From Hemileia vastatrix (taxonomy: Eukaryota; Basidiomycota; Pucciniomycetes; Pucciniales; Zaghouaniaceae): 64,000 nucleotides of DNA. Below the pieces are notes generated by a model. That model saw only the letters and a list, made by a program, of their open reading frames with translations. It was not told where the DNA came from and ran no database searches. This document shows positions 44,972 to 56,193 of this stretch, piece after piece (within the stretch, counting starts at the first letter, position 1; every line of letters begins with the position of its first letter). Position numbers and translations under genes: made by a program. Location: assembly GCA_030280995.1 (NCBI GenBank), contig JASXTE010000008.1:24673193-24737192 (forward strand), written 5' to 3'.

Positions 44972-46061
44972 TTAAAGAATTTTCTCTTTTGATGAAGATG
45001 GCACACTGAATTTTTCAGGAGAGGTTCTATGAAATCTTTCAATTTCTTCAAATTTACAACTTTGTTTATGGTCCAGCCAAGTGGCTAATTTAAAGTTACA
45101 TTTCAAAGCTTTCTCTCTGGAAAACATTTCTTCACAATCTTTTGTCAGATAATCTTTGTAATGGGACAGGTTAAATTTTAAAATAGAATATAGTTTCTGA
45201 GTGACCTCATTACATTTCACCATAGTTGAAGCGGGCTATGGATTAGGGATAAAATACATGGATGAGAATAACAGGATCCAGATGAATGTAGATCAGTTCA
45301 TCAATAAAAATATAAAGAGAAAGATTTTAAAAGAAGAATGAAAATATTAATTGCTTACTAGAGTCAACTGTGTCAATCTCAAGATTTAAAAGCAGGCCTG
45401 ACAGAAATTTTTCTTCATGAAGGGAAGAGTATGAATTTCGAATTTTGTGATATGAAGGTTGTTTTAGGAAAATCAGGATGTCTCTGGTAGGAGCAGGGAT
45501 TGGAGATCCATTAACTGAAGGAATATTTTTTTTTCTTATGGAAAACTATTGGAGGACTAAGAGATCTGGGTCTTTTTGATGATGAAGAAGGACAATGAGG
45601 GCTGCTAAATTTACGTTGAGAAAGAATAGGCTCTGTTATAGGAGGTGAAGAGAAAAAAGAAGGAGATACATCCAGAATTGATTTAGATGGATACAACATT
45701 GCTTTTGGAGCAGTAGGAGTTCTAGGGATGAAAGAAGAGAGTCTTGATTGAAGAGAAAGAGGTGGACCCAGAGACTCAGAGTCAGAAGGAATATGTATGA
45801 AGACTGATGGTGTGATAGGAGTAGGTTTTTTGGAGAAGGAGTAGAAGGCTTGCAATGAGAGGCAAAGCTGGTAGCAGGAAGGGGGAATGAGCCATATTTG
45901 AGGCCATAGAGTTTTCTCTTCTTCTCAAAGCAGTTGAAACAGGCCCTTTTGCAGTTATATCTTTTCTGGTTATAGTTAAAGGTGCACTCTTGATGGGTAA
46001 AAGAGCATTTATCACAGGCTTGATCACTAGAAGCAGTGAATTTGGAAGAATTCATCTTCAA
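44972..46061 (-). pseudogene. Antisense accessory gene 2 of element C
   Basis: The ATG at 46061 starts MKMNSSKFTASSDQACDKC. The Cys-rich part is CDKC-x6-C, then C-x3-CFNCFEKKRK, like the motif of the A and B copies but with one more Cys. A frameshift near 45850 leads into the Ser/Pro-rich region (45855-45511, PSKSILDVSPSFFSS). The C-terminal part is 45223-44972 (Lys/Glu-rich helices, YKDYLTKDCEEMF). The position, orientation and order are the same as in A and B. Function unknown. Confidence 0.5.
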
Positions 46062-47082
46062 AATTTGAAAATTAGGATGAAAAAGGATAACCTGGATAGG
46101 AAATTAGGAAAGGGAGAAAATGGTAGTGAAAATGGGCTCAAGGATAGTAGTAGACAGTTTGAATTGACACAAAATTTGGTCCACTATGACCTAAAACTTG
46201 AAATGAATTATAGTATCTGGTGCTCTATGGCCTTAAACTTGAAAAAAACAGCAAAATGTCAATCATTGGTCCCCTGAGACCTTAAACTGGAAAATTACTT
46301 TCACTTTGTCCACTAAGACTATAGACTGGCAATTGATTAAAAGTTTGGATTTCATGGATATTAGGTGGAAATGTTAATCAAGTGGGATATTCAATTCAGT
46401 CATTTTTAGTTTATCACTGGTTCATCAGTACTCAAACTAATACTCACTCATTTGGACAACTCCGTCATTAATAAAAACAGTGCAACTAACTTTAGGCAAT
46501 GGAGATGACATTGAATGGAGTTATTTAGGATTAAAGAAAGATGGAGATTTTAAAGGTTATTGATGAAGATTGTTAAAAGTAAAAATAAATAAAGGTGCTA
46601 AAATTTCTGGAAAAATATGATTTATGAAAAAAATAGGAGTGATTTTAAAGGATTGGAGAAGTATTTGAATGTTGTGGTGCTGAATCATAGGAGAAGGATA
46701 GGAATTAGACTTAGTGGGTCTTTTTGGTAGAATATTTATCTGGAAGCTTGGAGGACCTTATTGCACAAATGAAATAATAGTATTTGGATTGGGGGGAAGC
46801 CCAATGGGAATGGAATCAAAAGTATTTGGCTCATTATGGAGGCCCTCTCTCTCATGCTGCAAAGAACAATAGAGACCGGTAGAGGAGAGTATGAAGGGAT
46901 TCAAACCTTTTCTCATTAGTCAAATCATCACAAGGCAAATGCGGTGTATAAAATCTTTATTTTAAAATATGAAATTATATGACAAATAAAAAGTATTAAA
47001 ATCAACCAGACAATAACAGTTATCAGAGCCCAAAAAAAACTAAAGAATCAAAGTATTAAAATTTTAAAAGACAAGAATACAG
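46062..47082. other. Spacer between the accessory genes of element C
   Basis: Four units like CCACTATGACCTAAAACTTG or CTAAGACTATAGACTGG at about 46170-46330 are diverged relatives of the 22-bp units of A and B. No hairpin as clear as in A and B was seen. No gene. Confidence 0.5.
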
Positions 47083-47755
47083 TCAAAATAAATAATCTCT
47101 TTGAAATCTTTCAACATCATTATCAAAACTTTGCATTAAAATTCTTCTCTTCATTAAATCTTCAGTATTATTAGAAGGAGTTTCCTGAAAATAAGTTAAA
47201 AATTTACACTTTATATCATCACAAAAGTCAAGAAAGAGATATCTATGAAGCTTAGGATAGTGATTTATGTAATCATTCTGCACCTGGCCAACATCATCTG
47301 TATTGGTGATTTAAATAGCTTAGGTGTTAGAAGAGATAGTAGTTGTATTTGGAATCAGTAGGAGAGTTATTAAATTAAAATTAAAAGACTAACTTTTTGA
47401 TCCAGGAAATAATGTTTCAGAAAAACTGAATGGAGAAACTGGCATAATAGTATTGGGATCTTGAGATGGAGGAGTAAGCTCAGGATTGGGATTTTTAGAA
47501 GAAAAAGCTTTTATGGCCTTTATATTACAAAAGAAGGTGGGAATTTTTGATAATCTCTTTTTAGGAACAGTAGGATCAAGAAGAGTGGCTGTTCCAGTAT
47601 AGACATTAGTTCTGGAAGGTGCAATTGGACAATTAAACTGGATTTTCTTAAGCCTGAAAAGATCACAGGCAGTTCTTACCAGGGTTAGAAATTAGACAAG
47701 GGACCTGGTATTTGGCGCCAATTTCACATGGGACATTGAGGTCTTTTGATGACAT
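47083..47755 (-). pseudogene. Antisense accessory gene 1 of element C
   Basis: Reading from the ATG at 47755 gives MSSKDLNVPCEIGAKYQVPC, a stop near 47670, then in another frame CDLFRLKKIQFNC and a Ser/Pro/Lys-rich part open to about 47391. The next open part 47283-47083 ends KRRILMQSFDNDVERFQRD, similar in composition and position to exon 2 of A. Assigned mainly by position next to the LTR and by the Cys pattern. Confidence 0.45.
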
Positions 47756-47895
47756 ATTGATGATGATATTGATTTAAAAATAAAAGCTGAAATGTTTCAG
47801 GACTAGTGAAGGTAAAAGGTTAAAGAGGATAAAGAGAGGATGAAAATTTGTTTAATCAATTATGCAAATTTAATATAATGGGGAAGTTCTTCATT

Positions 47896-47905
47896 GGAGG
47901 GACGA
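47896..47905 (+). other. Polypurine tract of element C
   Basis: GGAGGGACGA directly precedes the LTR start TGTGGTAGTC at 47906. Confidence 0.7.
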
Positions 47906-49025
47906 TGTGGTAGTCAAAAGTTTAGTATGGCACTCAAGTTTATAGTAAAAGATTTTTATTGAATTATTGTTGAGATTGGAAAGTCCAATCTAATTTTAAA
48001 ATGGTTGTATTAAATAAATTAGTTATTAAAAGTTTTTAAAAGGAGTTGATTTTACTATACAAAATTTAACAAATAATTACTTTGTAGGAAATGTAAGTAT
48101 AGGTCTAAAAATGGATTGAAATCTAGTTCAGGAGTCGTAAGAACCTTTGGGAATTTTTCTTGAATTTTTACTATTTTTCTGCTATTTTTAATAATTTTAC
48201 AAAAAAAATTTGATTTTTTTGATTTTTCATAATTTACTTAACTTTGATAATTTTCATGAGGTGAATAGGCTGTGCAGAATACAAAAATTAGAATGGAATT
48301 TAAAGGAGAGGTAGCACTATCATCTGTAATCTTTCTAGATTTTTACTTAATATTTCAAAGGTTCTAATTGAGTCCAGAAGTGTGTACAAGCTCCAGAATA
48401 CTCCAGAAAAGCCCCATACAAACTCTGGAGATCTTGGGAAAAGCTCTGGAATTCTCTGGTTAGGGAAAGTAGGGAACGTGACATACTATGCATATAAAGC
48501 CTGTATACTGGAAACTAGACATCATAGAACTTCATAAATCATACAACCACCAACAGCCAACAATTCTTATAAAATAATCATTAATTATTTTTTATAAAAA
48601 ATTATAAAATTGTAATACCCTTATAAATATGAAACTTTTACATAAAAATATATTGAATTCACTCATAATCATAAATATTTACTTATAGGGTACTATTTTA
48701 ATGGTCTCATCACCAGGGATCTGATTGCAACAACTAAATCTCATAAAAAATAAAAATTTCATAAAAATATATTATTCAATCATTTATATAACTTTTCAAG
48801 ATACAGCTACACTGTTGTGTTTATCAATCTCATTATAAAGAACACAGATTCTACATCTCAACAACATTAATAACAAATATTTTATTAGTTATTTCTTATC
48901 AAGTAGAGGTTATAGCTTAGATAATTGTGAACTCTCTATTTATTTAAAGGGGCAGGGTTTTCTTAGGTTTATCCAACTCCCTTGGATTTCGCTTACAGAA
49001 AGGCAACTTTAAGAGTATTTCTACA
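47906..49025 (+). repeat. 3' LTR of element C
   Basis: It is about 1120 bp, starting TGTGGTAGTC and ending TTTCTACA. Near the end, CCAACTCCCTTGG matches CAACTCCCTTGG of the B LTR. It is diverged from the A/B LTR, so C belongs to a related but separate family. The 5' LTR is outside the window, so the right end rests on the match with the B LTR only. Confidence 0.75.
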
Positions 49026-49240
49026 ACTTGTGGAAAATTCAGACAGTATGTGGCCAGTACGCAGAAGCCATTTCAGGCATAAAAAACACAAAATTTGAAA
49101 AGTGTTGTTTTTATGGATTTGAGTGGCCAAATCAATAGTCCTAATTAAGACAAATTGATCTTTTAAGGCGCATTTTTAATATTATTAAATTTATAGTGTA
49201 TATTTTCAACTTTTAATTGATTTAAAGCACACACCACACA
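49026..49240. other. Spacer right of element C
   Basis: AT-rich sequence without a gene. It may be the flank into which C inserted. Nothing recognised. Confidence 0.4.
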
Positions 49241-49244
49241 ATAT

Positions 49245-49479
49245 GGGGGGCGGACTTGCTAGCAAGTCCGCAACCTTGGACCCAAACTCACCATAGATTG
49301 AACACACATTGAGCTATTGATAAAGGAACCATACAATCAGGGATGAACACCACTCAGCAGAACAGTTTTAGGTGGGTGTTCAAGTAGAGTTCAGTATGGG
49401 TTCAGTCTGAGTTCAGTCTGAGTTCCATCTGAGTTCCATCTGAGTTCAGGTTGAGGACTTGCTAGCAAGTCCACCCCCT
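49245..49479. mobile_element. 235-bp MITE with palindromic terminal repeats
   Basis: Both ends carry GGGGG.GGACTTGCTAGCAA-type inverted repeats, and each end is itself a palindrome around TTGCTAGCAA (49251-49270 and 49455-49472). The duplicated flank is ATAT (49241-49244 and 49480-49483). The interior has direct repeats of GAGTTCAGTCT or GAGTTCCATCT at 49388-49450. No coding capacity, so it would move with the enzyme of another element. Confidence 0.8.
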
Positions 49480-49789
49480 ATATTGCGTAGTAAAATTTCT
49501 TGTTTTTTGAATAAAACAATGAAAACAACAGCTTTAAGTCTAGTTTAAAATTATGTAGCCTTTTGTTTGAGGTTCTTAATATTACCATTCCATATTGCAA
49601 GTAAAAACTAAGTACCTAAGATCTTTAAAAGGTTGATATATGCATGTATATAAGGTTTTATAATGGCATATATTGTATTTTATCATACTTTTCACTTATG
49701 TATATAACTTGTGTACCTTTATTTATTGTTCCCAGGTATACTAATTGTGTTTAAAATATTTTAGAAGTAATTTTCACTCAGTCCTGGGA
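49480..49789. other. AT-rich spacer
   Basis: There is no gene. The sequence is AT-rich and no repeat is recognised. Confidence 0.4.
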
Positions 49790-52700
49790 ATATCCAGGCT
49801 GACACTTTTTATTTTCCTTTTTTCTGTTTATTTTATTTTCCTTTTATATTTTTATGCTACTTTTTTGTTCTATTTTTTCCATTTTCATTTTTTTCTTGTA
49901 TTCTCCATTTCTTTTGTTTCTTTCTTATTTTAGTTTTTTATTTTTATTTACTTTTTTTATTTTTCTTTCTTTTTCTTTACTTTCTTTTTTCTTATTTTTT
50001 TCCTTTTTTTTCCATTATTTTTTTCCTTTAATTTATTTCATATTATTTTGTTTCTTTTATTTTCCTTTTTTATTTTTTATTTCCTATTTATTTTATTCTT
50101 TTTTTAGTTTCTTTTCTTTTTATTTCTTTTTATATTTTCAACTTTTAATTTTCTCCATATTTATCTTTTTAGTTTTTTTCTTTTTTATTATTTTTTTTTC
50201 TTTTTTTCTTTTTTCTTTTGTTTTTTTGTTTCTTAATATTTTTTTCTTTTTTTTGTTTCTATTCTTTTTTTTTCTTTTTTTTATTTATTTTTGATTTTTC
50301 AAATTTAATTTTTCTCTTTTTTTCCTTTTTCTTTTAATTTTCCATTTTATTTTCCTTTTTTTTATTTGTTTTATTTATTATTTTCCTTTTTTTTCCTTTT
50401 TTATTATTACCCTTTTTTTAATTTTTAATTTTTTTTATTTCTTTTATTATCTTTTTTTATATATTTTACATTTTATTTTACATTTTTTTTAATTTTTTTA
50501 CAATTTTTTCCATCTTTTCATTAACTTTATTTTTTTACTGTTTTATTTTTTCCTTGTTCTAATTTTCCTTTATATTTTATTTTATTTTATTGTTTAAATA
50601 TTTTTTTTCCTTTAATTATATTTTAATTCCTTTTTTATTTAAATTTATTTTCATATTTTCCTGTTATTTTTCATTTCCATTTTTTTGTTATTTTTTTGCA
50701 TAATTTTTGTCCTTTAATTTTTAATTTTACTCTTTAATATTATTTTCCATTTTTCCCCTAATATTTTTTTTCTTTTCTCTTGTTACTTTTTTTCCTTTAA
50801 TTTTTTTTTTTTTTTTTACTTTTTTTTTATTTATTTTTTCCCACTTTTACATTTTCCTTTTTTATTTTTTCATTCTTTTATTTTCCTTTTTAATTTTACT
50901 TTTTTCACCTTATATTTTTTACCTTTTCTATTTTTTTAATTTTTAAATTTTCTTATTTTGCTTTTTTCACTCTTCTTTTATTTTCCATTTTTATTATTTT
51001 CCTTTATTTTTTATTAAATTTTTTTTTATTTATTTTGTTTTTTTTTTCTTTTTTTTCAATTTTTTTCATTTAGATTTTTCATTATTTTTTTCCTTTTTTC
51101 TTTTTTTGTTTAATTTAATTTTTTTTGCTTGTTTTTTCCATAATTTATTTTGTTATTTTTTTCCTATTTTTTACTTCTTAAAGTTTTATTTGTATTTTCC
51201 TTTTTATTTTTTTTATATTTTCCTTTTTTTTTGCTTCTTTTTTTTACATATATTTTTTTAGATTATTTTTTTCTTTATTTTAAATTTTTCTTTCTTTATT
51301 GTTTTCCTTTTATTTTATTCCTTATTTCCATTTCTTTTTCTTCATTTTTTTCAATTTCATTTATTTTTTTATATTCCTTTTATTTTTATTTACTTTTACT
51401 TTTTTTCATTTTCCTTTCCTTTTGTTTTTTCTTTTTATTTCATTTTACTTTTAGTTTTATTATTAATATTATTATTTTTGTTTTATTCATGTCCTTTTTT
51501 TTTCTTTTTTCTTTTAATTTTTAATTTTTGATTTGTTTTACTTTTTTATTTTTCTCATTATTTACTTCTCTTACTTATTTTTCTTATTTTTTATTTTAGT
51601 TTTTTTTCCCTTTTTTAATTTACCTTTTAAAGTGTTTAATTTTAATTCTATTTTATTTTACTTAAATTTTCCTTATAATTTTTATTTTAACTTTCTTTTT
51701 CTTTCTTTTCCTTCATTTTTTATATATCCTTATATTCTTTCCTTTTTTTTCCTTTTTTTCCTTCTCTTTTTCTTTTCCATTTTTCATTTTTCCTTTTTTT
51801 TATATTAGTGTTTTTTTCTTCTTTTTTCAATTTTTTTGTTTCCTTTATTATTATTTTATTCAATTTTATTTTATTTCCTTTTTTAAACACTATTTTTTTA
51901 CTTTTTTCTATGTTACTTTTTTTTTATACTTTTTATTTTTTACTTTAATTTTTTTGCTTTAATTTTTTGCTTCTTCAACTTTAATTTTCTTTTTTATTTT
52001 TCTTTTTTGTAATTTTTATTTTATTTTATTTTTTTACATTTTTTTATTTTATGTTTACTTTTTTTGTTTTTCTTATATTTTATTTATTTTATATTTATTC
52101 TGTTATTTTCTTTAAGTTTTGTTGTTTTTTTACTTTTTTTTATTTTAGTTATTCATTTTTTACTTTTTTGTTTGTTTCTTTAATCTTCCTTTTGTGCTTT
52201 TTTTTGTTCATTTAATTTTTTTCCTTTTTCTTTTCACTCTTTTATTTTTATCCTTTACCCTTTTTTCATCTTTTTAATTCTTTTTTTTTTACTTTTTACT
52301 TTTCTTTATTATAATTCTTTTTATTTTCCTTTTTTATTTTTTCTATTTTCTTTCTATTATTTTCCTTTTTCATTTACTTTTCTTTTTTTTTAATTTTTTC
52401 CTTTTATTTTTTGAGCTGTTATTTTATTTTTTTATTTATTTTTTATGTTACTTCATATTTTTCATTTGTTTTTCATTTTTTTGTTTTTATTTCATTTTAA
52501 TTTTTTTTCTTTATTTTTTTACTTTTTAATAATCAAATTTTTATTATCCTTCTTTTTTTTTTACCTTTTTTTATTTTCATTTTTTTTTGTTTCTTTTATT
52601 TTCCATTTTTCTTCTTTTTTCCATTTTTCCATTTTTTTTTATTAATTTTCCTTTTTATTTTCATTATTTTGTTTTTATTTATTTTTACTTTTTCTTTTCC

Positions 52701-54482
52701 TTGAAGTTTTTTTCTTTTATTCAATTTTGTCATACCTTTTTTCATTTCTTTTATTTTACTATTTTTTTCTATATTTTCCTTTTTTTTAATTTTGTTTTAT
52801 TATATTTTTCATTTTATTTTTTTATATTATATTATAATTTTATATTTTATTTTAAGTTTCATTATCTTTTATTTTCCTTTTCTTTCCCTCCTTTTTCTCT
52901 TTTTCCCTTTTTATTTATTTATTTTACTTTTAATTTAAATATTATTATATAAATTTATTTTGTTTCATTTTACTTTTATTTTATTTGTTTGTTCATAATT
53001 TATTTATTTTATTTATCTTTTATAATTGTATTATTTCTTTTTTTGTTTTTGTTTCTTTTATTTTATCTTATATTCCATTTTTCTATTTTTTAATAATATT
53101 TAAATTTCCTTTTTAACATTTTTTTTCTTCTTTGTTTTTAATATTTTTTTACTTATCACTTTATTTATTTCTTTTCTTCCATTTTTTTCCATTTTTTTAT
53201 TTTATTTTTTATTTACTTCTGTTACCTTTATTTCCATTTTAATTTTTTCTTTTATTAACTTTTTTCCTTGTTTTACTATTTGTTTTTTTTTTTTTTGGTT
53301 TAGTTTTAGTTTTTTTTAAAAAAACCTTTTTTTATTTTAATTTAATTTTCCTTTTTTAATTTTTTTTTACTTACTATTTTAATTCCTTTATTTTATTTTA
53401 TATTTATTTTCTTTTTTTATTTTTATCCTTTATTTTTCTTTTTTTTCTTTTTTTTCTTTTTTTTTCTATTTTTTGTTTCTTTTTGTGTCTTTTTTTATTT
53501 TTTTCCTGTTTTCCTGTTCTTGCATTTTTTCATTAGTTTTAATACTTTAAATTTTTCTTATTTTCTTTTTTACTTTATTTTTCATTTTTTTCATTTATTT
53601 TTTTTCTTTATTTTCCTCCTCCGGTTTCTTTGACTTTTTTTTTATTTTTTTTGTTTAATTTTTTTTTTACTTTTTTTTATTTTTTACATTTTTATTTTAT
53701 ACTTTCATCTTTTTAATTTTTCTATTTTTCTTTTTTCATTTTATATTTTTTGCTTCTTCTTTTTTTTATTTTTATTTTTTTCATTTTTTCATTTCAACCT
53801 TTGTTTCATTTATTGACTTTTTTGACTTTTTTTCTTTATTTATTTTCCTTTTGTTTTTTTCCTCTCTGTAAAATATTTTTTTTATCTTTCAATTTTTTAC
53901 TTTTTTATTTTTTTTATTTTTAATTTACTCTTTAATTTTAATTTTTTGTTCCTTTTATTATTTTTTCTTAATTTTTTTGTATCTTTTTTTTTTCTTTTTT
54001 TTTTTTTAGACTTTTTTTTTTATTTTTTTACTTTTTTGATTTTTACTTTTTTTTGTTTAGTTTTTTATATCTCAATTTTTTTACTCTTTTCTTTGTTTCT
54101 TTTTATTCTACTTTTCTATTTTTATTTTATTTTCTTTAAATTTTATTATTTTTTTTCCTTTAATTTTTTTTTGTTTTCTTTTCCTTTTTTTCTTTCCTTT
54201 TTTCTTATTTATTTTTTTCCTTTGTTTTGATTCAATGGTTTCCCTTTTTTTTACTTTTTTTTATTTTTTTCACTTATTTTTTTTGTTTCTTTGATTTTTT
54301 TACTTTATTTTCCATTTTATTTTCATTTTTCTTTTATTATCTTTTCTTTTCTTTTATTTTTCATTTTATTTTTATTTTCCTCCATTTTTCCTATTATTTT
54401 TTTCCTTTATTTTTTTTGTTTCATTTATTTTTCTTTTTTATCTTCCATTTTTTCCATTTTTCACTCTTTAATTTTTTACCTT
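49790..54482. repeat. 4.7-kb T-rich, G-poor low-complexity tract
   Basis: The plus strand is almost only T with C and A, and G is rare, over about 4.7 kb. There is no fixed period, but short units such as TTTTTCTTTT or TTTTATTTTC recur. The open frames inside encode only Phe/Leu/Ser/Tyr/Ile-rich strings expected from the base composition. It starts near 49790 and stops abruptly at the Harbinger end fragment at 54490. Confidence 0.9.
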
Positions 54483-54489
54483 TTCATTT

Positions 54490-54848
54490 GGGGGTATCAA
54501 TGTTCAGGGATCTGCAATTAGGGATCAGGAATTTTTTTCCCTGGTATCAGACATTCTTAATTGCGGAAGATTCTTATCCACTATCCCCAGAGCTAGTGGA
54601 TAAGGAGTCCACAATAATGCATTATCCCGCCTCTTATACCCCAATTTCTGTTCCTAATTCCTGATTCCAAACCCATCCCATCCATGATCAATTTTTAAGA
54701 AAGTCACATGACTTATAATTGCTGATTCCATCCTTAAGTCTTTACTCACTCTATGATACTAAATTTTGTGGCAAAAACATAACTTTTTTTCTCATACTTA
54801 TGTGTCTCTTCACTGTATGATACTTAATTTTGGTGACAAACACATAAT
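54490..54848 (+). mobile_element. Left-end fragment of an E2-type Harbinger element
   Basis: The sequence GGGGGTATCAATGTTCAGGG and the following ~300 bp match the left end of E2 (37532-37840), including the subterminal palindrome (54590-54620). It carries an internal duplication with ACTCTATGATACT and ACTGTATGATACT. No transposase or right end is present. Confidence 0.85.
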
Positions 54849-55054
54849 AGGGGGTATCAAAGCTAGAAATCCTCCATTTCAAAATACCTCTTTTTTTCCC
54901 CAAATCAACCATGATTATTTTTTAAAATATGCCATGTTGTGCGCTTAAAACAGCTTCTTACTGAGAATTGGTGTCAAGTTTGTGGCTTTCTTTTGGCATT
55001 ATGAAATACTTTTAAAATAATTACAAATTTCTAAGTTTGATACTATCGAAGACC
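54849..55054 (+). mobile_element. Second Harbinger-type left-end fragment
   Basis: AGGGGGTATCAAAGCTAG begins directly after AAT (54846-54848), the usual target for this group. After about 12 shared bases the sequence is unlike E2. No right end was found, so it is a truncated piece of another subfamily. Confidence 0.6.
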
Positions 55055-55559
55055 CTTTAAGTTATTATCAGAGACTTGTTAGTATAATAGCCTCGTTAAC
55101 TGTTTTAATAGATATTCAATCACCTGTCCCAAGTGATTGTCAAGTAAAACAGTTATTTAGCGATTAACACAAATGTCAATATAATAAATTAAAGAATAAG
55201 AGAAAAAATATTGAAAACAATCAATCAGTTTTCAATAATGAAAAGATATGAGATTGGATTGCAGAGTTTTAAATAGTAAAACACAATAACACAATACCTT
55301 TAAGTTATTATCAGAGACTTTTTAGTATAATAGCCCCATTAACTGTTTTAATAAATATTTAATCACCTAACAAATATACTAATGTTAGTCCTAGTAACCA
55401 TATTAGTAATATAGCATAAATACCTGTCCCCAGTGATTGTCAAGTAAAACAGTTATTTAGTGATTAACACAAATGTCGATATAATAAATTAAATAAGAAG
55501 AGAGAAAATATTGAAAACAATCAATCAGTTTTCAATAATGAAAAGATATGAGATTGGAT
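55055..55559. repeat. Two direct copies of a Copia LTR-like segment
   Basis: The segments 55055-55259 and 55298-55559 are near identical. The second has an extra 55-60 bp (with CTAACAAATATACTAATGTT) that the first lacks. They lie next to the Copia fragment, so they are probably LTR pieces, the first being a deleted or duplicated part. Confidence 0.6.
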
Positions 55560-55740
55560 AAAGAAACTAAGAAAACAGTATCTACTATATATAATCCCAG
55601 AATATCACAATACACCCTGATTGTTTAATCACACTCTAAGTTGATACTCAGTATACATCAATCAATGTGTTAAGCACGAATTAGAAGGCTAGAGAACATA
55701 TATATATCCCTAGCAACCAGTGTCCTTCAATACCCCCCCT
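55560..55740 (-). repeat. Probable LTR end and polypurine tract of the Copia fragment
   Basis: On the minus strand the RNase H frame ends with a stop just after a G-run (GGGGGGG at about 55733-55739), then TGAAGGACACTGG, a plausible LTR start. The far end of this LTR was not fixed. Confidence 0.5.
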
Positions 55741-56168
55741 GCTTCAGACATGATTAGATTTAGACATTTTTTGTCTTTTTCATAACGAATTCGAGTTTGT
55801 TGCTTAGTAAACATATCAGCAAGCATATCAGCTGTAGGAAAATAAACAATTCGAATTTTGTTGCGTCAAACTTTTTGTTGAAGCCAATGATAGCGCACAT
55901 CAATGTGTTTTGAATGTTCATTAATTTGAGCCTCTTTGGACAAGAAAATAGCACCACTGTTATCGCAAAACAAATCAGGCTCATTGATACGACTGAGAAT
56001 TTGAGGAGTCGCCATATGAATATTGAGAGAGAAAAAAAGTTTTGAGAGCCAAACCAGCGTCTTTGCACATTCACACATAGAAATATATTCAGCTTCAGTG
56101 ACTGAGAGTGTTACAACCTTTTGCCGTCTGCTCCGCCAAGAAATAGGACTATCCACCACAGAAAATTT
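55710..56168 (-). pseudogene. Ty1/Copia RNase H, 3' end of pol
   Basis: The minus-strand reading contains SWRSRRQKVVTLSVTEAEYI, CDNSGAIFLSKEAQINEHSK and HIDVRYHWLQ, the standard Copia RNase H signature with its catalytic Glu and Asp. A TGA follows (55866), after which the same frame continues as RIVYFPTADMLADMFTK, the typical Copia C-terminus, and ends near 55710. The left half of the protein is absent, because the sequence breaks at 56168. Confidence 0.92.
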
Positions 56169-56193
56169 GGGGGGGTATTGCTAGCAATACCCC
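56169..56193. other. Palindromic terminus cutting the Copia element
   Basis: Copia sequence ends at about 56168 and is followed by a G-run and a palindrome centred on TTGCTAGCAA (56172-56193). The same centre forms the ends of the MITE at 49245. Short repeats with TTGGAAAGCTG or TTGGAAGGCTG follow (about 56217-56246). This looks like the left end of a large transposon; a matching right end is not in the window. Confidence 0.55.

Larger units (their letters stand above)
22760..49025 (+). mobile_element. Element C: Ty3/Gypsy LTR retrotransposon, interrupted three times
   Basis: The pieces 22760-29522, 36123-37530 and 44870-49025 are one older Gypsy element. It has B inserted in gag, Harbinger E1 in integrase and Harbinger E2 downstream of pol. 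The modules present are end of gag, protease, RT, RNase H, integrase, antisense accessory genes and the 3' LTR. It is more AT-rich and more degraded than A and B. Its 5' LTR and most of gag lie to the left of B, outside the window. Confidence 0.88.

Noticed and set aside
49745..54521. Several open frames of 66-146 codons rich in Phe, Leu, Ser and Ile
   Set aside because: They follow from the T-rich base composition, have no motif and overlap in several frames.
55720..55745. Right end of the 54849 Harbinger fragment at the run ATACCCCCCC
   Set aside because: The run is the polypurine tract of the Copia element on the other strand, there is no AAT after it and the next bases do not match the end.
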